A stretch of DNA of 64,000 nt from VBDM01 sp964430565 (GTDB lineage: Bacteria; Pseudomonadota; Gammaproteobacteria; Burkholderiales; SG8-39): the NCBI GenBank assembly GCA_964430565.1, contig CAYSFD010000010.1, positions 110,813 to 174,812 on the forward strand. Reading direction: 5' to 3'. Under the pieces are notes generated by a model that worked only from the letters and a program-made list of their open reading frames with translations, searched no databases and had not been told where the DNA came from. The position numbers and the translations under genes are program-made. Within the stretch, counting starts at the first letter, position 1. Every line of letters starts with the position of its first letter. Positions 33,993 to 43,642 of the stretch are shown one piece after another.

Positions 33993-35270
33993 TCAGGCCT
34001 GGTACACGACCTGCCCGCCAACCAGCGTATAGCGCACCCGGCCGGGAAGCTCGTAGCCGATGAAGGGCGTGTTCTTGCCCTGGCTCTTCAGGAAATCCGC
34101 GGTGATCTTGACGTGCGCGTTCGGGTCGAACACGCATAGGTCCGCTTCCTTGCCGACGCCAAGGTCCCCGGCTTGAACACCCAGGATCGCCGCCGGTTTG
34201 GAGGTCACGCAGGCGAGCGCCTCCGGGAGCGCGAGGCGCATCTCCCCGGCCCACTTGAGCGCGAGCGGCAAGAGGAGCTCCAGGCCCGTCGCCCCCGGCT
34301 CGGATTCGGCAAAAGGCAGCTGCTTCGCATCCTCGTCCACCGGGGCGTGATCCGAGCACAGCGCATCGATCGTCCCGTCGGCAAGCCCTGCGCGCAGCGC
34401 ATCGCGGTCGCGAAGGCTGCGAAACGGCGGAATCACGTGGCAATGGGAATCGAAGTAGCCGAGGTCGATCTCCGAGAGGTGCGCGTGATGCACGCTCACG
34501 TCGCAGCTCACCGGCAGCCCCTCTTTTTTCGCGGCACGCACCATCGCCACGCCTTCTGCGGTCGAGAGCCGGCACAGGTGCGCGCGGGTGCGCGTGGCGC
34601 GCACCAGCTGCAGTATGGTCGAGAGCGCGATGGTCTCGGCGAACGACGGGATCCCGGGCAGGCCCAGGCGCGTCGCCACCTCCCCGTCGTGAGCGACGCC
34701 GCCGCGCGCGAGATACCCGTCTTGCGGCCGCAGCCACACCGCGATGCCGAAAGTCGCGGCGTACTGCAGTGCGCGCCACAGCACTTGCGTGTCGGGAATC
34801 GGTGTGTCGGCGTGGGAAAACGCGACGCAGCCCGCGTCGCGCAGCACCACCATCTCGGTGAGCCGCTCCCCGCCGAGTTTCCAAGTGAGCGCCCCCAGCG
34901 GATAGACGTGCGCGAGGTTGAGGTTCTTGGCGCGGTGCTTGAGCATCTGGACCAGGCCCGGCTCATCGAGCGGCGGGTCGGTATCGGGAGGGCAGGCGAG
35001 GCTCGTGACGCCGCCCGCGACCGCCGCCTGCATCTCCGATTCGAGCGTCGCCTTGTATTCGAAACCGGGCTCTCTCAGGCGCGCCGAGAGGTCGATCAGG
35101 CCGGGGCAGACGACCAGGTTCGACGCGTCGATTTCGCGCTCGGCGCGAAATCCGGCGGGAGATTTTCCCAGCGCCGCGATCTTGCCGGCCGCGATGAACA
35201 AGTCCTGCTTCGCGTCAACGCCGTTCTTCGGATCGACAATCCTGCCGTTTCTGATGTGAATGTTGCTCAC
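33993..35270 (-). CDS. pyrX: Dihydroorotase-like protein PyrC' (PyrX), probably catalytically inactive
   Basis: A 425-residue dihydroorotase homologue. In active enzymes the metal site begins D-x-H-x-H-x-REPG; here it reads DLSARLREPG, so both histidines are gone. Later ligand positions are partly kept (VHHAHLSEIDL, SDHAPVDEDAK). This is the non-catalytic PyrC' type that in Pseudomonas and others forms a complex with PyrB to make aspartate transcarbamoylase stable. A true pyrC should lie elsewhere. GTG at 35270 overlaps the cupin stop by four bases and yields the usual N-terminus (VSNIHIRNGRIVDP). Confidence 0.92.
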   Translation of the reverse strand: MSNIHIRNGRIVDPKNGVDAKQDLFIAAGKIAALGKSPAGFRAEREIDASNLVVCPGLIDLSARLREPGFEYKATLESEMQAAVAGGVTSLACPPDTDPPLDEPGLVQMLKHRAKNLNLAHVYPLGALTWKLGGERLTEMVVLRDAGCVAFSHADTPIPDTQVLWRALQYAATFGIAVWLRPQDGYLARGGVAHDGEVATRLGLPGIPSFAETIALSTILQLVRATRTRAHLCRLSTAEGVAMVRAAKKEGLPVSCDVSVHHAHLSEIDLGYFDSHCHVIPPFRSLRDRDALRAGLADGTIDALCSDHAPVDEDAKQLPFAESEPGATGLELLLPLALKWAGEMRLALPEALACVTSKPAAILGVQAGDLGVGKEADLCVFDPNAHVKITADFLKSQGKNTPFIGYELPGRVRYTLVGGQVVYQA

Positions 35271-35743
35271 TTGAAAAGGCTGCCGTCCTTGTGCGCGAAT
35301 ACCCATTTGCCCTCGATCATCCGCGCCGCCATGTCCACGTCGCTGTAGGTTGCGCCGTCTTCGGGCGTGCGATCGCCGATCTCGATATACAGCACCGACT
35401 TGTCGGTCTCGTTCACCAGCTGATGGCCGTCGGGCTTGCCAGCGGGAAATCCGGCAGCCATGCCGGGGGAGAGTCTTTGCCGTCCCGCGTTGGTGACGAG
35501 CGTCACTTCGCCCTCGAGCACATAGATGAACTCGTCCTGCTTGGCGTGCCAGTGGCGCATCGAGGATTCCGCGCCCGGGTCCAGGCGCGTGAGGTTGACC
35601 CCGAAGTTCTTCAGGCCGGCGTGATCGCCGAGGCGCCGCCTGTGCCGCCCGGCGACGCGACTCTTGTACGGTTCCGGATAGCCCGTGCTCGATTGCTCGG
35701 GCAGTTCTTTCGGATCGAAGGCGGGAGCTTTGAATTTGCTCAT
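35267..35743 (-). CDS. Cupin domain protein inserted in the pyr operon
   Basis: A 158-residue single-cupin protein. Motif 1 is RHWHAKQDEFIYVLEGEVTLV, giving two histidines and a glutamate as metal ligands; motif 2 is GMAAGFPAGKPDGHQLVN. It lies between pyrB (one base away) and pyrX (4-base overlap) on the same strand, so it is co-transcribed with pyrimidine genes. Substrate and function are unknown. In most relatives pyrB and pyrC' are adjacent, so the gene looks inserted. Confidence 0.88.
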   Translation of the reverse strand: MSKFKAPAFDPKELPEQSSTGYPEPYKSRVAGRHRRRLGDHAGLKNFGVNLTRLDPGAESSMRHWHAKQDEFIYVLEGEVTLVTNAGRQRLSPGMAAGFPAGKPDGHQLVNETDKSVLYIEIGDRTPEDGATYSDVDMAARMIEGKWVFAHKDGSLFK

Positions 35744-35744
35744 G

Positions 35745-36692
35745 TCAGTTCCCCGCGAGGATGCTCATGACCGCCATGCGCACGGCGATGCCGAAAGTCA
35801 CCTGCGGCAGGATCACCGAATGCGGTCCGTCGGCGACCGAGGAATCGATCTCGACTCCGCGGTTCATCGGCCCCGGGTGCATGACGATGGCGTCGGGCTT
35901 GGCGAGCGCGAGTTTCTGCGGCGTCAAACCGTACGACTTGAAGAACTCCTGCGCCGAAGGCACAAGCGGCCCCTTCATGCGCTCGTTCTGCAAACGCAGC
36001 ATCATTACCACATCGCAGCCCGCCAGTCCCTCGCGCATGTCGTGATGCACCGATACGCCGAGCTGCTCCACACCCGTCGGCAGCAGCGTCCTCGGCCCGA
36101 TGACGCGCACGTCCGGCGCGCCGAGCGTCGTGAGGGCGTGGATGAGCGAGCGCGCCACGCGCGAGTGCAGTACGTCGCCTACGATGGCGACCGAGAGCTT
36201 CGCGAAATCCTTCTTGTAGTGACGGATAGTGTAGATGTCGAGCAGCCCTTGCGTCGGGTGCGCGTGGCGCCCGTCACCGGCGTTGATCACGTGCACGTGC
36301 GGGGCTACGTGGTTGGCGATGAGATGGGCGGCGCCGCTCGAGGAATGCCGCACCACGAACATGTCGGCGTGCATGGCGCAGAGGTTGTCCACGGTGTCGA
36401 GCAGGGTTTCGCCCTTGGTCGACGAAGACACCGCGATGTTCAGATTGATGACGTCGGCCGAGAGGCGCTTCGCGGCGATCTCGAAGGTCGTGCGGGTGCG
36501 CGTGGAGGGCTCGAAGAACAGGTTGAAGACGGACTTCCCGCGCAGCAGCGGCACCTTCTTCACTTCGCGTTCGGTCACGCCAATGAAGGACGCCGCCGTG
36601 TCGAGGATGCGCGTGAGGACGTCGCGCGGCAATCCTTCAATCGTCAGCAGGTGCTGAAGCTGCCCTTCGGCGTTAAGTTGCGGGTTTCGCAT
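35745..36692 (-). CDS. pyrB: Aspartate carbamoyltransferase catalytic subunit PyrB
   Basis: A 315-residue enzyme joining carbamoyl phosphate and aspartate in pyrimidine synthesis. The carbamoyl-phosphate site FFEPSTRTRTTFE and the later VRHSSSGAAHLIA and HPTQGLLDIYTI motifs are intact. The start MRNPQLNAEGQLQHLL at 36692 overlaps the pyrR end by 20 bases; an ATG five codons upstream is possible. It is likely held in a complex with PyrX. Confidence 0.95.
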   Translation of the reverse strand: MRNPQLNAEGQLQHLLTIEGLPRDVLTRILDTAASFIGVTEREVKKVPLLRGKSVFNLFFEPSTRTRTTFEIAAKRLSADVINLNIAVSSSTKGETLLDTVDNLCAMHADMFVVRHSSSGAAHLIANHVAPHVHVINAGDGRHAHPTQGLLDIYTIRHYKKDFAKLSVAIVGDVLHSRVARSLIHALTTLGAPDVRVIGPRTLLPTGVEQLGVSVHHDMREGLAGCDVVMMLRLQNERMKGPLVPSAQEFFKSYGLTPQKLALAKPDAIVMHPGPMNRGVEIDSSVADGPHSVILPQVTFGIAVRMAVMSILAGN

Positions 36693-37194
36693 CCGAGGAA
36701 CTCGCATCTGACAGTCTGAGGGAGAACTTGCCCTGCTCGTCGCGCGCGAGGCGCAGCAGCTTGCCCGAGGGCACCGAGAGGGTGGCGCTGACGTACTGTG
36801 CCGCGATCGGCAGTTGCCGCTCGCCGCGATCCACGAGCACCGCGAGCTCGATTCGCCCCGGTCGTCCGTAGTCAAAGAGCTCGTTCATCGCCGCGCGCAC
36901 CGTGCGCCCGGTGAAGAGCACATCGTCTACCACAACGATGTGAGCACCGTTGACATCGAAGGGGATTTGCGAGGGCTTCACCTGATGGCGCAACCCGGCC
37001 GTGTCGAAATCGTCGCGGTAGAACGAAATGTCGAGCACGCCAATAGGCGTCGCGAGCCCGAGTTCCCGGTGCAGCCGCTCCGCCAGCCAGGCGCCACCGG
37101 TGCGAATGCCAACGAGGCCCGTGGAATCGGTGACGCCCGAGCGTAGCCTGCGCACGAGCTCCTGGCACAGGACTTCAGCGTCGGGGAGATTCAT
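36673..37194 (-). CDS. pyrR: PyrR: pyr operon regulator / uracil phosphoribosyltransferase
   Basis: A 173-residue PRTase-fold protein. The PRPP loop is IVVVDDVLFTGRTVRAAMNEL; the N-terminal LVGIRTGGAWLAERL and DISFYRDDFD are typical of PyrR. It binds UMP and may control pyrimidine genes; in Gram-negatives the RNA-binding role is less certain. Start ATG at 37194 within the ruvX end (overlap 20 bases). Confidence 0.93.
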   Translation of the reverse strand: MNLPDAEVLCQELVRRLRSGVTDSTGLVGIRTGGAWLAERLHRELGLATPIGVLDISFYRDDFDTAGLRHQVKPSQIPFDVNGAHIVVVDDVLFTGRTVRAAMNELFDYGRPGRIELAVLVDRGERQLPIAAQYVSATLSVPSGKLLRLARDEQGKFSLRLSDASSSDAKPAT

Positions 37195-37630
37195 CGAGAT
37201 AGCTCTGCAGAATGATTTTCGCGGCAAGCGCGTGCGTCGCGTGCTTGTGCTTGCGTCCGCCACGGCCAGTTTCGCGCAACGTCGCTTCGGCCGCGGCCGA
37301 GGACAGCCGCTCGTCGGCAAGCTCGACCGGGAGCCGGAAGCGCGACTCGAGCTGCCGTGCGAAGCGCCGCGCGCGCCGCGTCATGTCGTGCTCGCCACCG
37401 TCCATCGCAAGCGGCAGGCCTACCAGGAGTCGTTGGGGTTGCCATTCGCGCACCAGTGTCTCGACTTCGGCGATGCGCCGACTGCGGCTCTCGGCCTCGA
37501 ACATTCCCAGGGGATTGGCGAGCCGGGTTTCGGTATCGCCTACCGCGACGCCGATCCAGCGCGCGCCGAAATCGAAAGCAAGTATGGTGTGGCCGGAGAC
37601 CTTCAACGGGGCCACAGCCGCCTCGTTCAC
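37175..37630 (-). CDS. ruvX: RuvX/YqgF family Holliday-junction resolvase-like protein
   Basis: A 151-residue RNase H-fold protein. The catalytic acidic residue is in LAFDFGARWIGVAVGD; LLVGLPLAMDGGEHDMT and ELADERLSSAAAE give the others. The family helps 16S rRNA processing and Holliday-junction resolution. It overlaps both the algH stop and the pyrR start. The algH-ruvX-pyrR-pyrB order is standard in beta- and gammaproteobacteria. Confidence 0.94.
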   Translation of the reverse strand: MNEAAVAPLKVSGHTILAFDFGARWIGVAVGDTETRLANPLGMFEAESRSRRIAEVETLVREWQPQRLLVGLPLAMDGGEHDMTRRARRFARQLESRFRLPVELADERLSSAAAEATLRETGRGGRKHKHATHALAAKIILQSYLDESPRR

Positions 37631-38187
37631 GCGTGTCCTGCCTCCTCGGAAAGCTTCGCGAAATCGATGCCGAGAAGCATCATCGCCGCCGGAAGCCGCT
37701 CTTCGGCGGGCGTATCGAAGATGATCGCGTCCTTTGCTTCAACCGTGAGCCAGGCATTCTGCTTGATCTCGTTCTCGATCTGTCCGGCCGCCCAGCCGGA
37801 GTAGCCGAGCGTCACCAGCATTCTTTGCGGGCCGCTGCCCTGTCCGGCCGCTTCCAGGATGTCCTTGGAAGTCGTGAGACCCACCGCGTCTCGCACCGAC
37901 AGCGTTGATTGCCACTTGCCAAGCGGCTGGTGCAGGACAAAGCCGCGGTCGGTCTGCACCGGCCCGCCGAAATAGACCGGCTCATTGAGGAGAATCTGGG
38001 AAGCGAGCGGCAAGCTCAGGCGTTCGTACAAGGCGCCGAGGGTCATCTCGATCGGCCGGTTGACCACCACGCCGAGCGCCCCCTGTTCGCTGTGCTCGCA
38101 GATGAAGGTCAGCGTACGGGAGAAATACGGATCGGCCATGTTGGGCATGGCGATCAGGAAGTGGTTGGTGAGATTGACCTGGGCCAT
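37627..38187 (-). CDS. algH: AlgH/YqgE family protein (UPF0301)
   Basis: A 186-residue UPF0301 protein, with the N-terminal NHFLIAMPNMADPYFSRTLTF and the GALGVVVNRP signature, plus LGYSGWAAGQIENE. Its role is unsettled; it was once thought to control alginate in Pseudomonas. It is the first gene of the algH-ruvX-pyr set on the minus strand. Confidence 0.94.
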   Translation of the reverse strand: MAQVNLTNHFLIAMPNMADPYFSRTLTFICEHSEQGALGVVVNRPIEMTLGALYERLSLPLASQILLNEPVYFGGPVQTDRGFVLHQPLGKWQSTLSVRDAVGLTTSKDILEAAGQGSGPQRMLVTLGYSGWAAGQIENEIKQNAWLTVEAKDAIIFDTPAEERLPAAMMLLGIDFAKLSEEAGHA

Positions 38188-38266
38188 GGAGACGAACTCG
38201 TATTGTAATCCCCGCCGAGGTCGCGCACAATTTTGCGCTGCTCGCGACCCGGCGCAGGCGAGGTCT

Positions 38267-41200
38267 TCAGGCCGCAGCGCGGCGGTCCCCGAGATATCCG
38301 GCGATTTTCTCCAGGAGATCGTCTTCCTGGTACGGCTTGCCGAGGAAGTGGGTGACGCCGATCTCTTTGGCGTAGTTCTGATGCTTGTCGGCGGTGCGCG
38401 AGGTGATCATGATGACCGGCACTTTGGCGAGGCGCGCATCCGCCCGCACGTTGCGCGTAAGATCGAAACCGTCCATGCGCGGCATCTCGATGTCCACCAG
38501 CATCACGTCGGGGACGATCTCCAGGAGCTTCTCCATCGCGTCGACACCGTCTCGCGCTGTCACTACGAGATAACCATGGCGCTCAAGCAGACGACCGGTA
38601 ACCTTGCGCACGGTAAGCGAGTCGTCGACCACCATGACCGTGGGTTGCACGGCCTTGGTTTGGGGCTTGGGAGCTGCGCGCGCGACGGCTGGGCCACCCG
38701 CGACTTCCTTGAGAGCGAGCTGCACCGGATTCAAGATGAGCACGATCTCGCCCGAGCCGAGCACCGTGGCGCCGGTAATGCCCGCGATTCGCTGGAGCTG
38801 CGGACCGATCGCCTTCACCACGATTTCCTGGTTGCTGCCGACCATTTCATCCACGTGCAGCGCGATCGCGTTGGTGCCGCTGCGCAGGCACAGCGTAGGG
38901 GAGAAACGCCTCTGTTCGGCCACCGCCTCGAGGTTCCCGAGGAGGTGCGGCAGGTAGTGGAACGGATAGCGCTTTCCCTGCCATTCGGTCTGGCGCGTTG
39001 AGTAAGCCGCGACCAGTTGCTCCTGCCGCAATTGCAACACCTGCTCGACCATCACCGCGGGAATCGCGTAGGACCTGTTGCCCGCCCGCACCAGCACCGT
39101 CTGCGTTACCGCGAGCGTCAAGGGCAGGTATGTGGTGAAGCGCGTGCCCTGCCCGTGCGTGAAGCGCATCTCGACCCGTCCCCCGAGCGCCGCGACCTCG
39201 TTGCGCACCACGTCCATTCCCACGCCGCGTCCCGCGACCTGGCTGACCTCGGCGGCGGTGGAAAACCCCGGATGAAAAATGAATTCGGCGATCTCCGCTT
39301 CGGAGAGCACGGCATGAGGCTCCATGAGGCCCTTTTCGACGGCCTTCTTTCGAATCAAGTCGATGTTGAGCCCTGCCCCGTCATCGGCCAACGTGAGCTG
39401 CACTTCGTTGCCTTCCTGGGTGAGCTCAAGGCGGATTTCGCCGATCGGAGCTTTGCCTGCCGCTCGGCGCGCCTCCGGCGCCTCGATGCCGTGGGTAATC
39501 GCGTTCCTCAGCAGGTGCTCGAATGGCCCGGTGATGCGCTCGAGCACCGAGCGGTCAAGCTCGACCTGGGTGCCCTTGATGTCAAGATTGGCGCGCTTTC
39601 CCACTTCTTTCGCGGTTTGGCGAACGATCCGATAGAGGCGCTCCTGAAGGCTGCCGAACGGCACCATGCGCACGCGCATCAGGTCCTGCTGAAGATCGCG
39701 GTTCAGCCGCGCCTGCGCGAGCAGAGCCTTCTCGGTCTCGTCCACGGCGTTGACAAGGTTTCCGTGGACCGTCGAAACGTCGTTGACGCTCTCCGCCATC
39801 AGCCGCGTTACCTCCTGGAATCGGGTGAAACGGTCGAATTCGAGGGGGTCGAATTCCCGCTTGGTTTCCTTGGCAAGTTCCAAACGCGATTGCATCTGCG
39901 ACTCGGCCTGGATATCGATCTCGCGCAACTGCGAGCGCAAGCGCACGACGTTGTCGGTAAGCTCCTGCATCGCCGCTTTGAGCGCGCGCATCTCGCCTTC
40001 TATCCGGCTGCGCGCGATGGCGACTTCGCCCGCCTGGTTGACCAGCCGGTCGACGACGTCTGCACGCACGCGCAGCACCGCCTTCTTCTGGGCTTCGCGC
40101 TCTGCGGACGGCTCTGGATCGGGCGCCGCCTTGGCCTTCGCCTCCCCGGGAGCGGCGCTGACAGGTTTCGCGGACGCGGTTGCACTGGGCTTTTCTTCCG
40201 GGGAGCGGGGCTTCTGCAGCTGCTCGAACAGCAGGCCCATGCGATCCCAGGAGACCTCCAGCTCCTCAAACAGTGTCGCCGGCAGCGTCTTGACTGAGAG
40301 GGCGTTCTCGGCCCGAGTCTCCATGTGGTGGGTAAGCTCGCCCAAGGCCATGGCGCCCGCCATGCGCGCGCTGCCCTTCAAGGTATGCAACACTCGCTGC
40401 AGCCCCTGGCCGAGCGTCGGATTGTCCGGATGATCGCGCCAGTCGCGAAGCGCCGCGCCCACTGCAGGAACCAATTCGTGGGCCTCATCGATGAAGATCT
40501 GCAATAGTTCCGGATCGATATCATCGTCGAGCCGCCGCTGGCGGCGCTCGAGCGAAATCTCCTCCGTCTCGAAGTCCTCCGAGGCATATTCGGAGGGCTC
40601 GGACTCTCCCGACTCCGCGCCCGAAGTCTCTTCGAGCGCAAGCCCCGAGGGAGCACGCGTCATGCCCGCCTCCTCTTCCGGGAGCAGATCGTGTGGCGCA
40701 GCCGGTTGCGCCCCAACGTGATCGAGCCGCGCAACCAACTCGGGAATCGCGGGCGGCACGCGCAATTCGATCGCGCTCTCTACCATCGTCTCGATCGCGT
40801 CCACCGCTTCTCCGACCAGCGACTGTTCTTCCTCGGAAAGCTCGCTCGTTGCGAGTTTCTGCAGCGCCCTCTCGAAGGCGTAGCCGAGATCCGAGAGGGT
40901 CAAGATCTTCACCGTGCCGGCGGTGCCCGCGAGGGTGTGCACTGCGCGCAGCAATGCATCGCTGACTACGCCGTGCTGGCAGAGGGTTTCGTGCTCTTCC
41001 CGGATAGCCGCGACGTGCGAACGCGCCTCGCCGCTGAAAATGGTGAACAACATCGTCGAGACCCGGTGTTCGCCGAGCTGTACCAATTCTTCTGACTCGA
41101 CCTGTACTTCCTCGATAGGAACCGGCGCGGCGAACGCCAGTCCGAAGGCTTGCTGCGTGGCAGATTCGGCTGCCCCGGCGAGGGGCGTTTCGATCGCCGC

Positions 41201-43624
41201 CCGGGGTACCGCCGGCGCCAGGGCTTCGCCTCCACGCACGCGCTCGGCAGCCGCGACGAGCGAGCGCTCGTCGCCCGACGCCCCGCCCGCCTTGAGGCGT
41301 TTGACGTTGTCGGAAAAGTACCCGTGCGCCAGCGCGATCAGCTCCAGCAGTTCCGCGGTCGCAGCGCGTTCCTCCTGGACCCAAAGATTCATGGTCTGCT
41401 CAACCGCCCAGGCGGCTTCACCCAGGCGCACCAGACCCACCATGCGCCCACTGCCCTTCAGCGTGTGGAACCCGCGGCGGATCGTCGTGAGCGCTTCCTT
41501 GTTGGCGTGCTGCTCGCGCACCGTCTCGAGATGCTCGCGAATCGCCGCCAGCACTTCGTCGGTCTCCTCCAGATAAACACCGAGCAGTTCAGCGTCGATC
41601 ACCTCGGCGCTCGCATCGATGAGCTTGGCCGTCTCCGGGGATAGGGAAGGCATCGCGGCTGCGGCGCTGACCCTATCCATCGCGTCCCTGAGATAGGGCG
41701 TAAGCGGCATGGTGCTCCGCTTGTCGAGCGCCCTGAGCGCCTGCCCGGTCGAAGCTCCGAGTTTCTGGTCGGCAACCAACTCGGCGTCTTTCTGCAACGC
41801 CGAAAGATTTTTCTGCAGCCCGGCCCGAAGTGCCTCGTCCTCGGGCTTTTTCTTCCACTCCTCGTACAAGCTCGCAGTCTCACGCTGCTGCTCTACGATT
41901 TCCGCCTCGACGCTAGTGGCCGGCCGGGACAGGTCGGTGTCCTCTTTCCCAGGCGCCCTTATCGGCCTCATCGCGACATCGAGATCGGCGTTGCCGTGCA
42001 TCAATGCTTCGATATAGAAGCCGAGCCCCGAGAGCGTCTGGGCAACGCGGTTGAAATCCTGCGGGCTCGTACTACGGGCGGCGCCGGAAAAGCGGCGGAT
42101 CTCTTCGCAGGCGGCATTGAGGATGTCGCGCGCGCGCCGCTCGCCCAGCATCTCGAGCGCCCCGAGCAACTGGCGCATGGGTACGTCTAGGGATGGGAGC
42201 TGGTCGCGTTTCGAGGAATCTCGGAAGAATGCGTCCAACACCTGTTCGATTGTGCGCAGATTGGCCTGCATCTCCGAGACCACCTGGTTCGTGAGCAGCC
42301 GCTCCTGCGCCTTGCGGGCCATTTCGTCGAGCAAAGGAATTTCCGGGGCGGTGCGCCGCGGCTTGCCCAGCACGCAGTCTTTCAGGCGCAAGCCGAGAAG
42401 CAGCGCCTGCTGTGCAAACTCGCCGGAGAGCTTCGCGAACCCGGCGAGCGCATTTTCGATCAGCAGAAGCGCCGTTGCGACTTCGAGCGCAACCACCTCG
42501 CTCATCTTTTCGCGGCTCGACGTGAGCCACGCGGCGACGGCAGCAACTTCGTCGGCGAGCGATGAGAGATCCGCGTTGCCGAGTTGCACCGCGTCATCCC
42601 TGAGCGCAACGGCGCTGTCTCGGAATGCAAGCAGCGACGGCGGGTTGCCCGAAGCGAACTTGCTCCAGGCGTCCTTTGCGTGGGCGAGGTGCTCGCGCGC
42701 GGATTTCAGCGCCGGGATTTCCACGGCCGCGGCCGTGGCGACGCTCTCGGCCGCAGGAATGGTCTGGTTCAGACGGTAGGCTTCCTGGACTTCGCGCACA
42801 CGCTCGCTCACCGGTTTTGCGCGCGCCACATAGTAGAGGACTTCGCGCATCAGCCGCTCGGCGACGTTCGGCGTGCCTTCGACCATGCGCTTGATCTGTT
42901 GTTCGATGCGGTTGCAAAGTTGCCTCGTGTCCAGGTCTGCAGGCAGCGCCTTGCGTGCGAGCGCGTCGAAGAAGGCGAGTGATGCCCACCAGAAAGCGCG
43001 TTGCGGCGTGGGCCCCTGCGTGGCCTCGATCGCTTCGATCACGGCCCGCATTTCCTCGGCCCCGACTGCATCGTTCTTCAGCCACTTGACGAAGCCACGC
43101 TGGTATCGGCTGCGCTGCTCGCGCAGGTATTTATCCGCTTCGCCCGCTTTCAATGTCACCGAGATCCTGTCCCGCTTGGGCGGGCGGAAAGACAGATCCG
43201 GAAAGTAAAGATCGGTGGGATCGGCCTGCCCGCCGCGCGCCATGACCACATCGCGATACAGCGGGAAAAGCCTGAGCGGCTGATTGGCGTTGCCCGCCAT
43301 CAGCTGGTCTAGATAGGCGAGGATGCCGCTAAACGTACGCTCGGCAAGCGCGAAGATCTCGGTTTTCCTGAGCGAGACTTCCTTTTCAAGGCCGGCGAGC
43401 AGGCTCTCCAGTTCCTCGGACAGGCAGGTGACGCCGTCCAGCCCGACGATTGAGAGCGCCCCGTGAGCCTGGTGCAGGTGTGACCGGCTCGATTTGAGCT
43501 GCGCAGCATCGTCGCTGTTTGCGGCGAACGCGCGCAAGGCCTCCTGGCCGCGCTGGAGGGCCTGGTCTATCTCGCCTTTGACCCAGGAAAGCGGCCCGAC
43601 ATCGAATTCGGCGCGTGCTGTCAT
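38267..43624 (-). CDS. chpA: ChpA: multi-Hpt chemotaxis-like histidine kinase of type IV pilus signalling
   Basis: A 1,785-residue hybrid CheA. Histidine phosphotransfer motifs: HTLKGSGRMVG (H720), HTLAGTAGTVK (H896, degenerate) and HTLKGSARMAG (H1080), plus an N-terminal HQAHGALSIVG (H51). The CheA dimerisation region is followed by ATP-binding LLRNAITHGIEAPEARR and GRGVGMDVVRNEVAALGG, a CheW-like domain, and a C-terminal receiver domain with phospho-acceptor D1711 (VDIEMPRMDG). It gets signals from PilJ through PilI and phosphorylates PilG/PilH. It follows pilJ directly. Confidence 0.95.
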   Translation of the reverse strand: MTARAEFDVGPLSWVKGEIDQALQRGQEALRAFAANSDDAAQLKSSRSHLHQAHGALSIVGLDGVTCLSEELESLLAGLEKEVSLRKTEIFALAERTFSGILAYLDQLMAGNANQPLRLFPLYRDVVMARGGQADPTDLYFPDLSFRPPKRDRISVTLKAGEADKYLREQRSRYQRGFVKWLKNDAVGAEEMRAVIEAIEATQGPTPQRAFWWASLAFFDALARKALPADLDTRQLCNRIEQQIKRMVEGTPNVAERLMREVLYYVARAKPVSERVREVQEAYRLNQTIPAAESVATAAAVEIPALKSAREHLAHAKDAWSKFASGNPPSLLAFRDSAVALRDDAVQLGNADLSSLADEVAAVAAWLTSSREKMSEVVALEVATALLLIENALAGFAKLSGEFAQQALLLGLRLKDCVLGKPRRTAPEIPLLDEMARKAQERLLTNQVVSEMQANLRTIEQVLDAFFRDSSKRDQLPSLDVPMRQLLGALEMLGERRARDILNAACEEIRRFSGAARSTSPQDFNRVAQTLSGLGFYIEALMHGNADLDVAMRPIRAPGKEDTDLSRPATSVEAEIVEQQRETASLYEEWKKKPEDEALRAGLQKNLSALQKDAELVADQKLGASTGQALRALDKRSTMPLTPYLRDAMDRVSAAAAMPSLSPETAKLIDASAEVIDAELLGVYLEETDEVLAAIREHLETVREQHANKEALTTIRRGFHTLKGSGRMVGLVRLGEAAWAVEQTMNLWVQEERAATAELLELIALAHGYFSDNVKRLKAGGASGDERSLVAAAERVRGGEALAPAVPRAAIETPLAGAAESATQQAFGLAFAAPVPIEEVQVESEELVQLGEHRVSTMLFTIFSGEARSHVAAIREEHETLCQHGVVSDALLRAVHTLAGTAGTVKILTLSDLGYAFERALQKLATSELSEEEQSLVGEAVDAIETMVESAIELRVPPAIPELVARLDHVGAQPAAPHDLLPEEEAGMTRAPSGLALEETSGAESGESEPSEYASEDFETEEISLERRQRRLDDDIDPELLQIFIDEAHELVPAVGAALRDWRDHPDNPTLGQGLQRVLHTLKGSARMAGAMALGELTHHMETRAENALSVKTLPATLFEELEVSWDRMGLLFEQLQKPRSPEEKPSATASAKPVSAAPGEAKAKAAPDPEPSAEREAQKKAVLRVRADVVDRLVNQAGEVAIARSRIEGEMRALKAAMQELTDNVVRLRSQLREIDIQAESQMQSRLELAKETKREFDPLEFDRFTRFQEVTRLMAESVNDVSTVHGNLVNAVDETEKALLAQARLNRDLQQDLMRVRMVPFGSLQERLYRIVRQTAKEVGKRANLDIKGTQVELDRSVLERITGPFEHLLRNAITHGIEAPEARRAAGKAPIGEIRLELTQEGNEVQLTLADDGAGLNIDLIRKKAVEKGLMEPHAVLSEAEIAEFIFHPGFSTAAEVSQVAGRGVGMDVVRNEVAALGGRVEMRFTHGQGTRFTTYLPLTLAVTQTVLVRAGNRSYAIPAVMVEQVLQLRQEQLVAAYSTRQTEWQGKRYPFHYLPHLLGNLEAVAEQRRFSPTLCLRSGTNAIALHVDEMVGSNQEIVVKAIGPQLQRIAGITGATVLGSGEIVLILNPVQLALKEVAGGPAVARAAPKPQTKAVQPTVMVVDDSLTVRKVTGRLLERHGYLVVTARDGVDAMEKLLEIVPDVMLVDIEMPRMDGFDLTRNVRADARLAKVPVIMITSRTADKHQNYAKEIGVTHFLGKPYQEDDLLEKIAGYLGDRRAAA

Positions 43625-43642
43625 TAATGCCGACTGGCGGTT

